Positions 1-7,761 are shown, counted from the stretch's first letter. The stretch: DNA of 8,140 nt from CAYRIF01 sp964424205 (GCA_964424205.1 CAYRIF010000174.1:1-8140); one strand, 5' to 3'. The notes: generated by a model not told the origin, from the letters alone. Made by a program: numbers and translations.

Positions 1-1325
1 TGAGACATGCGCGCGACATCTTCTGCTGAGGCACGGTATTCCATGGCGGTGACACCTGTGGCTATCATATCGGCGGCCCTTGCTCCTATAATATGCATGC
101 CCAAAATTTCATCTGTTTCTTTGTCAGCTAATACTTTTACAAGTCCGTCTATGTCCATGCTTGCTCGTGCCCTGCCCAGGGCTCGGTAGGGAAACGAACC
201 TACCTTATAGGCTTTCCCTTGTGCCTTCAATTGCTCTTCGGTGTACCCGACGCCCGCTACTTCAGGCCAAGTATAAACCACTCCTGGAATCAACAAATAA
301 TTGATGTGTGGTTTTTGTCCTGCAAGTTGTTCTGCTACCAACACGCCTTCCTCCTCCGCTTTGTGTGCGAGCATAGCACCTTTGATTACATCGCCGATGG
401 CATAAATATTATCGATGTTCGTTTTCAAATGTGTATCTACTTCTACCCTGCCTCTTTCATCTAGTTGCACACCTACATTTTCCAATCCCAATTTATTGGT
501 ATAAGGTTTTCTTCCAATCGAAACAAGGCAATAATCTCCTTTGATTTCTATTGATTCCCCCTTGCTGTTTTCTGCTGTTACGGTCACTTCTTTTCCTTTT
601 GTGGCAACAGCTGTTACTTTGTGTTTTGTCTTGATATCTAATCCTAATTTTTTCAGTGACCTTCCTAATTCTTTGCTCATGGTACTGTCCATGGTCGGAA
701 TAATTCTATCCATAAACTCTACAACGGTCACTTTAGCGCCTAACCTAGCATATACCGACCCTAACTCAACGCCAATCACTCCCCCACCTATTACAATTAA
801 ATGTTTGGGAATTTCTTTCAGCTCCAAAGCTTCGGTACTCGTAATCACCCGCTTTTTATCTAGTTTGATAAAAGGCAAAGACGCAGGCTTTGAGCCCGTC
901 GCAATGATTACTTTGTCTGTCTTAATCTCTGTTGCTTTGCCTTTTTCAGGCGTAATTTTGATGGTATTTTTATCTACAAAAGAGCCCATGCCGTGGTGCA
1001 CATCAATTTTGTTTTTCTTCATCAAATAATCAATCCCATCACACGTGGTTTTTACAACGCCACGCTTTCGCTCAATCATTTGTTTGAAATCAACCTTTGG
1101 TTTTCCCACCAGAATTCCATGCTCCTTAAAATTCTTTTCTGCATCATGAAAGTGGTGCGAAGAATCTAATAATGCTTTGGAAGGGATACATCCTACATTA
1201 AGGCAAGTACCGCCAAGTGTGTCATACTTTTCAATGATGGCAGTTTTAAATCCTAATTGTGCACATCGGATGGCAGCTACATATCCGCCAGGTCCTGAAC
1301 CTATAATTGTTACGTCGTATTGCAT
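1..1325 (-). CDS. lpdA: Dihydrolipoyl dehydrogenase (E3), C-terminus cut by window edge
   Basis: Translating the minus strand from the ATG at 1325-1323 gives 441 uninterrupted residues up to the left edge. The N-terminus has an FAD-binding Rossmann motif GSGPGGY (residues 9-15), then the redox-active disulfide motif GGTCLNVGCIPSK with Cys41 and Cys46. A second dinucleotide-binding motif, IGGGVIGVELG (about 179-189), is for NAD. The FAD-contacting IYAIGDV segment is near residue 312. The visible part stops at ARMS followed by 'CA', just where the family's catalytic His-Glu motif (HAHPTxxE) should begin. Roughly 25 residues are therefore outside the window; this is an edge effect, not a mutation. 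The enzyme reoxidises dihydrolipoamide on E2 and reduces NAD+ in the cytoplasm. It lies 59 nt downstream of sucB on the same strand, so it is probably the E3 of this 2-oxoglutarate dehydrogenase complex, although E3 is often shared with pyruvate dehydrogenase. The start is preceded by an A-rich leader with no clear Shine-Dalgarno site. Confidence 0.95.
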   Translation of the reverse strand, partial: MQYDVTIIGSGPGGYVAAIRCAQLGFKTAIIEKYDTLGGTCLNVGCIPSKALLDSSHHFHDAEKNFKEHGILVGKPKVDFKQMIERKRGVVKTTCDGIDYLMKKNKIDVHHGMGSFVDKNTIKITPEKGKATEIKTDKVIIATGSKPASLPFIKLDKKRVITSTEALELKEIPKHLIVIGGGVIGVELGSVYARLGAKVTVVEFMDRIIPTMDSTMSKELGRSLKKLGLDIKTKHKVTAVATKGKEVTVTAENSKGESIEIKGDYCLVSIGRKPYTNKLGLENVGVQLDERGRVEVDTHLKTNIDNIYAIGDVIKGAMLAHKAEEEGVLVAEQLAGQKPHINYLLIPGVVYTWPEVAGVGYTEEQLKAQGKAYKVGSFPYRALGRARASMDIDGLVKVLADKETDEILGMHIIGARAADMIATGVTAMEYRASAEDVARMS

Positions 1326-1384
1326 TTTGTATGTTGTTTATTGGGCCTCTAATACCCAGTCTTATCTGTTTTTTATTAATTCAT

Positions 1385-2908
1385 TTACACCCCAATCAAT
1401 AACCTTGTTGGGTTTTCAAGCAACTGTTTTACTCTGACCAAAAAGCTCACCGATTCTCTGCCATCAATAATTCTATGGTCATAAGAAAGTGCTAGGTACA
1501 TGATTGGTCTGACCACCACTTCTCCATTTTCTACCACAGGTCGCTGCACGATATTATGCATTCCTAAAATAGCAGATTGTGGCGCATTGATGATTGGTGT
1601 TGACATCATCGAGCCAAAAACCCCACCATTGGTAAGTGTGAATGTGCCGCCCGTCATTTCAGGAATGGTCAATTTATTATCCCTCGCTTTTAGCGCCAGC
1701 CTTCTCACCTCTCTTTCTATTCCCTTAAAGTCCAATGATTCAGCATTTCTTATCACTGGCACTACCAATCCTTTCGGAGCAGAAACTGCAATTGAAATGT
1801 CACAAAAATCATTGTAGATAATTTCCTTCCCATCAATTTGCGCATTCACTGCAGGCCACTCTTGTAACGCTATACATACTGCCTTGGTGAAAAAGGACAT
1901 AAACCCTAATCCTATTTCATGCTTCTCTTTGAATTCCTCTTTGAATTCTTTTCTGATATCCATAATAGGCTTCATATTCACCTCGTTAAATGTAGTTAGC
2001 ATGGCGGTTTCGCTTTTCACAGCCACCAACCTTCTTGCAACTGTTCTTCTCAGGCTTGTCATTTTTTCTCTGCGCTGATTTCTGCTGCCAGCACTTGGAA
2101 TTTCTACTGCAGCAGTTTCTTTCGGCGCCTCCACTTTTTTCGGTACCGTTTTTTGAGCTGCAAGCGCATCTTCTTTGGTAATTCTTCCATCCACCCCGGT
2201 TCCTTTTATGGTCTTTGGATCAATGCCTTTTTCTGCCAGTACTTTTTTGGCGGCAGGTGAGGCATGTCCCGTTGCGTAGGTTTCATTAGCGGCTACTACT
2301 GGGGTCCTTTCAGCACTTGACGCCACTGTACTTTCTGTTTGTCCAACAGGTTCTCCTTCCGTTACTTCGATTGCGCATAGTGTGCCGCCAATAGGTAAGG
2401 TCTCTTCTTCCTTAGCAATGGTTTTCAAATATCCCGACGCTTCGGCAGGCAAATCAAAAGTTGCTTTATCAGATTCTATTTCTGCAATAATTTCATCCAT
2501 CGCTACCCAGTCGCCGTCATTTTTAAACCACTGACCTAGGACTACCTCGGTAATAGATTCACCAACTTCCGTGACCACCATTGTCTTAGTCTCTCCTGTT
2601 TTTTTCACTCCAGATGCCGCTGTCGCTGCAGGAGCTGTTGTTGCCTTCGTTTCGGGGGCAGGTGAACCTTCTGCCTCTGTATCGATGGTGCAAATGGGTG
2701 CACCAATTTCCAAAACATCATCCTCTTGAGCGATTATTCTTAGGATTCCTGATGCCTCAGCTGGCAGCTCTTGTGTGGCTTTGTCGGTTTCCACTTCCGC
2801 AATAACTTCATCCATTTCTACATAATCTCCATCTTTTTTCAACCAAGATGAGATCGTTACTTCGGTGATTGACTCGCCCAATGCGGGTACTTTCATTTCT
2901 AAACTCAT
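1385..2908 (-). CDS. sucB: Dihydrolipoyllysine succinyltransferase (E2) with two lipoyl domains
   Basis: The 507-residue product is the E2 core of the 2-oxoglutarate dehydrogenase complex, which transfers the succinyl group from lipoamide to CoA. There are two tandem lipoyl domains, at about 1-77 and 107-182. Each has a GESITEV entry motif and a lipoylated lysine in a (T/S)DKAT context (Lys43 and Lys148), and each ends with LPAEASG. An Ala/Thr/Pro-rich linker joins them (about 78-106). A peripheral subunit-binding domain follows (about 214-250, SPAAKKVLAEKGID...GTGVDGRITKED), then a charged linker and the acyltransferase core (about 284-507). The core contains the catalytic HRIIDG motif (His478, Asp482). 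The family form in E. coli has one lipoyl domain and about 405 residues; the second domain accounts for the extra length. The position directly after sucA and before lpdA supports succinyl- rather than acetyltransferase specificity. The ATG at 2908 precedes the lipoyl fold with the usual spacing; Met5 is a possible but less likely start. No Shine-Dalgarno site is visible. Confidence 0.95.
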   Translation of the reverse strand: MSLEMKVPALGESITEVTISSWLKKDGDYVEMDEVIAEVETDKATQELPAEASGILRIIAQEDDVLEIGAPICTIDTEAEGSPAPETKATTAPAATAASGVKKTGETKTMVVTEVGESITEVVLGQWFKNDGDWVAMDEIIAEIESDKATFDLPAEASGYLKTIAKEEETLPIGGTLCAIEVTEGEPVGQTESTVASSAERTPVVAANETYATGHASPAAKKVLAEKGIDPKTIKGTGVDGRITKEDALAAQKTVPKKVEAPKETAAVEIPSAGSRNQRREKMTSLRRTVARRLVAVKSETAMLTTFNEVNMKPIMDIRKEFKEEFKEKHEIGLGFMSFFTKAVCIALQEWPAVNAQIDGKEIIYNDFCDISIAVSAPKGLVVPVIRNAESLDFKGIEREVRRLALKARDNKLTIPEMTGGTFTLTNGGVFGSMMSTPIINAPQSAILGMHNIVQRPVVENGEVVVRPIMYLALSYDHRIIDGRESVSFLVRVKQLLENPTRLLIGV

Positions 2909-2921
2909 ATTTGTAGTGTTA

Positions 2922-2970
2922 TGTCTTTAAGTACTAAGTCCTATGTCTTCAGTACAAAGTCTTATGTTTT
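2922..2970. repeat. Imperfect tandem repeat of about 21-22 bp upstream of sucB
   Basis: Two imperfect copies occur head to tail: 2922-2943 (22 bp) and 2944-2964 (21 bp). Both start with TGTCTT, contain AGTAC about seven or eight bases in, and end in AAGTC(C/T)TA. They differ by about three substitutions and one gap. A third partial start, TGTTTT, follows at 2965-2970. The inverted-repeat arm at 2930-2940 is part of the first copy. The repeat lies in the leader between the pseudogene and sucB. Confidence 0.55.
2930..2940. repeat. Inverted repeat arm, sucB side of the cassette
   Basis: The + strand reads AGTACTAAGTC, the exact reverse complement of 3355-3365. It lies 21 nt upstream of the sucB start codon and just beyond the 3' end of the four-helix-bundle pseudogene. 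Together the two arms bound a 436-bp segment that contains the whole pseudogene. Eleven perfect matches in AT-rich DNA is suggestive but not conclusive. Confidence 0.65.
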
Positions 2971-3318
2971 AAATCTGTTTTACTTTAGTGACTTTTTTAA
3001 GTCCAACTATCATGTTCTGTACTTCATTTAATTTTTTTGTTATTTCTATCGTTCTGTGTTTATCAATATAGTTTAGCCCCTCCGCAATAATTAGTTATGT
3101 TTCTAATTCAAAAGAAGAGCCAACAGTTATTGACAGAAATCTACTAAAATCTTTCTTCCCATCTCTGCCTGCACCTTCTGCAATGTTAGAAGGAATAGAA
3201 ACGCTGCTCCTATTAAATTGAACTTCTCCTTTTCAGGAAAAGAATCGGTCATTTTATAGATGTCGAGAGACAAGTCAACTGCCTTTTTCCAAACATCTAA
3301 TTCTTTAAACCTATTCAT
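2969..3318 (-). pseudogene. Decayed four-helix-bundle (S23/IVP-type) protein gene
   Basis: The first 35 codons from the ATG at 3318 read MNRFKELDVWKKAVDLSLDI... EKEKFNL, a typical start for the four-helix-bundle family first described from intervening sequences in 23S rRNA. After Leu35 (3214) this frame loses family resemblance and stops at 3127. The next frame, from 3208, resumes the family pattern: SSVSIPSNIAEGAGRDGKKD, then FSRFLSI...ELET. It meets a TAA at 3095-3097 where the family usually has Gln (ELETQ). Beyond that stop it continues as LIIAEGLNYIDKHRTIE and ends at a TAA at 2969-2971. Only five bases (3209-3213) remain where a canonical member encodes about six residues (TSQIRR). A 13-nt deletion would account for the frame change. 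Restored, the product would be about 120 residues, the usual family length. Two independent lesions make this a pseudogene. The family's role in free-standing form is not established. It sits between sucA and sucB on the operon strand. Confidence 0.88.
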
Positions 3319-3354
3319 TCAATCATTCTCTTTATCTAACTACATTGTACTCAA

Positions 3355-3365
3355 GACTTAGTACT
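3355..3365. repeat. Inverted repeat arm, sucA side of the cassette
   Basis: The + strand reads GACTTAGTACT, exactly complementary to the arm at 2930-2940. Only three bases separate it from the sucA stop codon (3369-3371). It is embedded in a locally self-complementary stretch, with GTACT at 3347-3351 and AGTAC at 3360-3364. The inserted segment therefore begins almost exactly where sucA ends, leaving the sucA C-terminus intact. Confidence 0.65.
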
Positions 3366-3368
3366 GTT

Positions 3369-6086
3369 CTACTCAAACGCTTTTTTTACAATTTCTTTTT
3401 GTTCTGCCACGTGTACTTTATGAAATCCTGTAGCAGGAGAAGCTGACGCTTTTCTTGAAACCAGTACTATTTTTGTTTTATTGAATAATCTTTGAATAAA
3501 ATCCCATGCACCCATGTTCTCCGACTCCTCTTGCACCCACACCACCTTGGCTTTCTTATATTTGTTTAACTCTGCTTCTATTTTTTTCTCAGGAAAAGGA
3601 TACAACTGTTCTAATCTCACAATTGCAATATCTTTGCGTTTATTTTTTTGTTGCTCGTCTAACAAATCATAATACACTTTTCCAGTGCATAATAATACCT
3701 TCTTGACGCTTGCTTTAGTAGCATAGTCATCTCCTATAACTTCCTTCAATTTTCCCTTTGTAAATTCCTCAATCGGTGACGCTGCTTTTATACTACGTAA
3801 TAATGATTTTGGAGACATGACAATCAGTGGCATCCTAAATGGCATAGCCAATTGCCGCCTTAACGCATGAAATATATTTGCCGACGTGGTAAAATTACAG
3901 ATGTACATATTGTTACCCGCTGCCAATTGCAAATACCTTTCAAATCTTGCACTTGAATGCTCTGGCCCTTGTCCCTCATACCCGTGTGGCAACAGCAATA
4001 CGAGTCCATTCATGCTATGCCACTTGGTATAGGCACAACTCACAAATTGGTCAACCATAACTTGTGCACCATTAGCAAAATCTCCAAACTGTGCCTCCCA
4101 AATGGTCAGCCCATGAGGTGATGCCATGGCATAACCATACTCAAAACCCATCACCCCATATTCTGACAACGGAGAATTATAAATGTCAAACTTCTTTTGG
4201 TCTTTTTGGATATGGTCTAAGTTACAATATGGCTCATTGGTATTAGCATCGACTAAATACGAATGCCTGTGCGAGAAAGTGCCGCGCTTCACATCCTGCC
4301 CTGACATCCGAACCGTTTTATTTTCAATCAACAAAGAACCGTAGGCAAGTAATTCAGCATCCGCCCAGTTCAGTAATTTTTTATCAAAGAAATTAGCCTT
4401 TCTATCTTTTAATAACTTTTCAATTTGCTTCAGGGGTTTGAACCCTTTAGGCAAAGTAGTAAGTGCTTTGGCAATTTTATCAACGGTCGCTTGTGATACT
4501 TTGGTAGTAGGAGAGTTTTCAAAATCTGATGGCTTTGAATGACGCATCTCTTGCCATTCTTCTTCTAATTTTTGTGGTTTATAGGCTAGTGGCGTTTGTT
4601 TTGCTTCGTCTAGCCTTTCTTGAAGTTGCCTCCTAAACTCCTTATCCATATTGCCTGCTAGCTGCGCATCAACATCTCCTCGCGCCACTAATTTTTTATG
4701 GTAAATCTCCCTAGGGTTAGGGTGTTTCGCAATTAAATTATATAATTTGGGTTGTGTGAATTTTGGCTCATCGCTTTCATTATGCCCATGCCTACGATAG
4801 CATAGCAAATCTATATAGATGTCCTTCCCAAATTTCTGCCTATATTCTACCGCTAGCGTTACCGCAAATACGACTGCTTCTGGATCATCACCATTGACAT
4901 GCAATATTGGTGCATCTACTATTTTGGCCACATCAGTACAATAAATACTTGAGCGGGCATCATCATAATCGGTCGTAAACCCAACTTGATTGTTAATGAC
5001 TATGTGTATGGTTCCTCCTGTTGTATAGCCTTCCAACTGTGACATTTGTGCTATTTCATAGACAATTCCCTGCCCTGCAATCGCTGCATCTCCATGAATT
5101 AATATAGGGAGTGCCTTTTTTAGATCCCCTTTATACTCATCGTCAATCTGTGCCCTGGTATAACCCAAAACAACGGGATCAACTGCCTCTAGGTGACTCG
5201 GGTTTGGGGCAAGCTTCACATATATTTTTTTACCCGACATGGCATCGATATAACTTGAATAGCCCAAGTGATACTTGACATCACCGTCGCCCATCGTTAA
5301 ATCCAGCTTGATATTTCCTTCAAACTCACTAAAAATCTCTCTGTATGTTTTTCCCATGATATTTGCGAGCACATTGAGTCTCCCTCTATGCGCCATCCCT
5401 ATCATTACTTCTTCCACCTCAAAATCTGCTGCTTTATTTATAATGGTATCTAAAGCTGGAATTGTGTTTTCACCACCTTCTAGCGAAAACCTTTTTTGTC
5501 CAATAAATTTAGTATGCAAAAAATTCTCAAAAACTACTGCCTCATTTAATTTGGATAAAATTCGTTTCTTAATTTCAATAGGCAGCTGATGGTGCAAATA
5601 TTCTTTCTCACATTTCTCTTGCATCCAGTGTACTATTTCTTGATTGCGAATATGCCTGTACTCAAAACCAATAGCCCCGACATACACTTTTTTAAGCGTC
5701 TCGATAATCTTTTTTAGGGGCGCTGTCCCAATGCCTAGCTCAGAGCCAACGGTAAATTCTTCATTCATGTCTGCCGCTGTGAGTCCATAGTCCTTCGCCT
5801 CTAAATTTACATGGTGTTTCCGCCTTGGTCGCACAGGGTTCGTATCAGACTGCATGTGTCCGTCTCGTCTATAGGCGGCTATCAAATCCCGTACCTTTGT
5901 TTCCTTCGGCGAAACATCTCCTGCCTCCACAGCGCCATTCTCGCCATATTTTTGTAGTGAAAAATCAAACCCTTCAAAAAACTTCTGCCAGCTTTCATCT
6001 ACTGATTCAGGATTCTCTTTGTATGATTCGTATAACCCATCAATATAAGCACCCTCTGCATTTGCTATATAAGAGTATTTGTCCAT
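3369..6086 (-). CDS. sucA: 2-oxoglutarate dehydrogenase E1 component
   Basis: The 905-residue product is a full-length thiamine-diphosphate-dependent E1. It decarboxylates 2-oxoglutarate and succinylates the lipoyl groups of E2. The N-terminal segment (YSYIANAEGAYIDGLYESY, then DESWQKFFEGFDFS) is the E2-binding region of the family, about residues 5-43. The catalytic region has MAHRGRLNVL (231-240), the substrate-pocket histidines in KYHLGYSS (His273) and NPSHLEAVDPV (His298), and the diphosphate/Mg2+ site formed by HGDAAIAGQG (331-340) and INNQVGFTT (364-372). It also has RRHGHNESDEP (431-441). The transketolase-like pyrimidine domain includes EYGVMGFEYGYA (642-653) and QFGDFANGAQVMVDQF (666-681), and the C-terminal domain is complete to the TAG at 3369-3371. 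The ATG at 6086 gives the canonical family N-terminus. It heads the cluster with its own promoter upstream; sucB and lpdA follow on the same strand, although a decayed gene now separates it from sucB. Confidence 0.97.
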   Translation of the reverse strand: MDKYSYIANAEGAYIDGLYESYKENPESVDESWQKFFEGFDFSLQKYGENGAVEAGDVSPKETKVRDLIAAYRRDGHMQSDTNPVRPRRKHHVNLEAKDYGLTAADMNEEFTVGSELGIGTAPLKKIIETLKKVYVGAIGFEYRHIRNQEIVHWMQEKCEKEYLHHQLPIEIKKRILSKLNEAVVFENFLHTKFIGQKRFSLEGGENTIPALDTIINKAADFEVEEVMIGMAHRGRLNVLANIMGKTYREIFSEFEGNIKLDLTMGDGDVKYHLGYSSYIDAMSGKKIYVKLAPNPSHLEAVDPVVLGYTRAQIDDEYKGDLKKALPILIHGDAAIAGQGIVYEIAQMSQLEGYTTGGTIHIVINNQVGFTTDYDDARSSIYCTDVAKIVDAPILHVNGDDPEAVVFAVTLAVEYRQKFGKDIYIDLLCYRRHGHNESDEPKFTQPKLYNLIAKHPNPREIYHKKLVARGDVDAQLAGNMDKEFRRQLQERLDEAKQTPLAYKPQKLEEEWQEMRHSKPSDFENSPTTKVSQATVDKIAKALTTLPKGFKPLKQIEKLLKDRKANFFDKKLLNWADAELLAYGSLLIENKTVRMSGQDVKRGTFSHRHSYLVDANTNEPYCNLDHIQKDQKKFDIYNSPLSEYGVMGFEYGYAMASPHGLTIWEAQFGDFANGAQVMVDQFVSCAYTKWHSMNGLVLLLPHGYEGQGPEHSSARFERYLQLAAGNNMYICNFTTSANIFHALRRQLAMPFRMPLIVMSPKSLLRSIKAASPIEEFTKGKLKEVIGDDYATKASVKKVLLCTGKVYYDLLDEQQKNKRKDIAIVRLEQLYPFPEKKIEAELNKYKKAKVVWVQEESENMGAWDFIQRLFNKTKIVLVSRKASASPATGFHKVHVAEQKEIVKKAFE

Positions 6087-6114
6087 TGTGTATTTCGTCT
6101 AGTTAACTTTGAAA

Positions 6115-6146
6115 CAAATGTAATAAGAGCTTTTATATATTAAAAA
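6115..6146 (-). promoter_or_regulatory. Bacteroidota-type promoter of sucA
   Basis: On the minus strand TACATTTG (6122-6115) matches the Bacteroidota -7 consensus TAnnTTTG exactly. A run of five T (6146-6142), a weak stand-in for the TTTG/TTG -33 element, lies 19 nt upstream. Transcription would begin near 6108, giving a leader of about 21 nt before the sucA ATG at 6086. This is a motif match only. Confidence 0.55.
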
Positions 6147-6285
6147 CTGCTTATGCGACTATGCAATTATATTAATGTAATGTTTTTAGTAATAATGAGT
6201 TAGCCAAATAACAAGGGCTTATGAGATAGATAATATATTTTGTATCATTGTAGCCTTGTAAATATGACTCAATAAAAACATTAAA

Positions 6286-7752
6286 ATGAGCACTGAAGTA
6301 AGAAACTTAGCCCCCAAAGCACTATGGCATAATTTTGCGGATTTAAATGCCGTTCCTAGGCCTTCAAAAAAAGAAGCACGCGTCATACAGTTTATAAAAT
6401 CTTTCGGAGAAAATTTAGGGTTAAAAACCTTTGTGGATGAAGTAGGCAATATAATCATCAAAAAACCTGCCAGCCAAAGCATGGAAAATAGGGCAATCGT
6501 TGCCTTACAAAGCCACATAGACATGGTGCATCAAAAGAATGCCACCACTGATTTTGATTTTAATACCCAAGGCATCAATATGTTTGTAGATGGTGATTGG
6601 GTGAAAGCCGATGGCACAACACTAGGTGCAGATAATGGCATTGGCGTCGCCTCCATCATGACCATTCTTGCGGCTACCGATATTCCACACCCTCCCATCG
6701 AAGCGCTTTTCACCATCGATGAAGAAACAGGGATGACCGGGGCAATTGGCTTAAAAGGGGGTTTGTTAGATGCGGAGATACTGCTCAACCTAGATACGGA
6801 AGATGACAACGAACTGACCATTGGCTGTGCAGGTGGCGTTGACGTAACTGCCACAGGTCATTACAATCAGTCTGATGTTGCAGAAAACACAACAGCGTAT
6901 CGATTAACCGTAAAAGGATTAAGCGGTGGTCATTCGGGCATGGAAATTCACCTTGGCAAAGGAAATGCTAACAAAATAATGAATCGGATTTTGTTTGCTG
7001 CAACAAAAAAATTAGGTATAAGAATCGCTGCAATAGATGGTGGTGGATTACGAAATGCCATTCCAAGAGAATCGTTTTCGATAGTTGTAGTACCAGATAG
7101 CAAAACTATCGCGTTGGAAAGGTTTATTTCTGAGCAGGAAACCATATTAAAAGGGGAACATAACACCACTGATCCCAATCTAGTACTCACTCTACAAGCG
7201 ACTCCTTTACCAGAAAAAGTGCTTTCCAATGGATTTCAAACCAAGGTAATAAATGCAATATATGCTTGTCCGAATGGCATCTACCGCATGAGTCCAGATA
7301 TCGAAGGTCTTGTTCAAACGTCCAATAACATTGCTCGTGTACTAGTCAAAAATGGTGAATACACAATACAATGCCTCACACGAAGCTCAGTAGATAGTGA
7401 AAAAACCGATTTGACGCAATCCATACAAGGTGCATTCGAGCAGATAGGTGCTGTCATCGAACTTGACGGTTCGTATCCTGGCTGGACACCCAAACCTGAC
7501 GCCCCGATAATTAAAACCATGAGTAATTTATATCAAGAAATGTTTCATGAAGATGCAGAAGTTAGTGCCTGCCATGCAGGATTGGAATGCGGTATTTTAG
7601 GAACAAACTATCCTGAAATGCAAATGATTTCTTTTGGTCCTAACATCCGAGGGGCACATTCTCCTGACGAAAGAGTACAAATAAGCTCTGTTCAAAAATA
7701 TTGGAAATATTTCCTAGAAACCTTGAAGAGAACTCCTGAAAAAAAGCAATAA
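6286..7752 (+). CDS. pepD: Aminoacyl-histidine dipeptidase, M20 metallopeptidase
   Basis: The 488-residue product matches the PepD (beta-Ala-His dipeptidase, carnosinase-like) branch of family M20, usually about 485 residues. These cytoplasmic di-zinc enzymes hydrolyse dipeptides, often Xaa-His. The N-terminus (VRNLAPKALWHNFADLNAVP) is characteristic. Metal and catalytic residues can be placed by motif: QSHIDMVHQ (His77, Asp79), LGADNGIG (Asp116, bridging), TIDEETGMTGA (Glu146 and Glu147), NLDTED (Asp170) and IRGAHSPDE (His458). The lid/dimerisation domain lies in between, with LSGGHSGMEIHLGKGNANK (212-230). ACHAGLECG (429-437) is also as expected for the family. No signal peptide is seen. 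The gene is divergent from sucA across 199 bp, and an A-rich leader (AATAAAAACATTAAA) precedes the ATG instead of a Shine-Dalgarno site. It is followed by a hairpin terminator. It is probably a stand-alone peptide-utilisation gene with no metabolic link to the cluster. Confidence 0.95.
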   Translation: MSTEVRNLAPKALWHNFADLNAVPRPSKKEARVIQFIKSFGENLGLKTFVDEVGNIIIKKPASQSMENRAIVALQSHIDMVHQKNATTDFDFNTQGINMFVDGDWVKADGTTLGADNGIGVASIMTILAATDIPHPPIEALFTIDEETGMTGAIGLKGGLLDAEILLNLDTEDDNELTIGCAGGVDVTATGHYNQSDVAENTTAYRLTVKGLSGGHSGMEIHLGKGNANKIMNRILFAATKKLGIRIAAIDGGGLRNAIPRESFSIVVVPDSKTIALERFISEQETILKGEHNTTDPNLVLTLQATPLPEKVLSNGFQTKVINAIYACPNGIYRMSPDIEGLVQTSNNIARVLVKNGEYTIQCLTRSSVDSEKTDLTQSIQGAFEQIGAVIELDGSYPGWTPKPDAPIIKTMSNLYQEMFHEDAEVSACHAGLECGILGTNYPEMQMISFGPNIRGAHSPDERVQISSVQKYWKYFLETLKRTPEKKQ

Positions 7753-7761
7753 ACAGATGAC

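Noticed and set aside
541..1029. A 162-codon plus-strand open frame
   Set aside because: It lies wholly antisense to lpdA, whose translation carries clear motifs; the frame shows no recognisable domain.
1..1325. lpdA as a truncated pseudogene
   Set aside because: The frame is open to the window boundary and stops just before the expected catalytic histidine motif, so the truncation is only the window edge.
1342..1358. Possible terminator hairpin (TGGG/CCCA) between sucB and lpdA
   Set aside because: The stem is only four pairs with a nine-base loop, and no T-tract follows on the transcribed strand.
2990..3003. GACTT/AAGTC hairpin upstream of sucB
   Set aside because: It is a five-pair AU-rich stem inside the old pseudogene coding sequence, too weak to call a terminator.
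3127..3318. A 63-codon minus-strand frame as an intact small protein
   Set aside because: Only its first 35 codons resemble the four-helix-bundle family; the rest is the wrong frame of the same decayed gene.
5275..6106. Plus-strand open frames opposite sucA
   Set aside because: They are antisense shadows of conserved sucA sequence, without leader, promoter or family resemblance.
6234..6258. Possible pepD promoter (TATATTTTG or TAGCCTTG)
   Set aside because: Neither matches TAnnTTTG with correct spacing, and no TTTG element lies at the proper distance upstream.
6219..6854. Minus-strand open frames of about 100 codons opposite pepD
   Set aside because: They are antisense to a well-supported gene and have low-complexity, motif-free translations.
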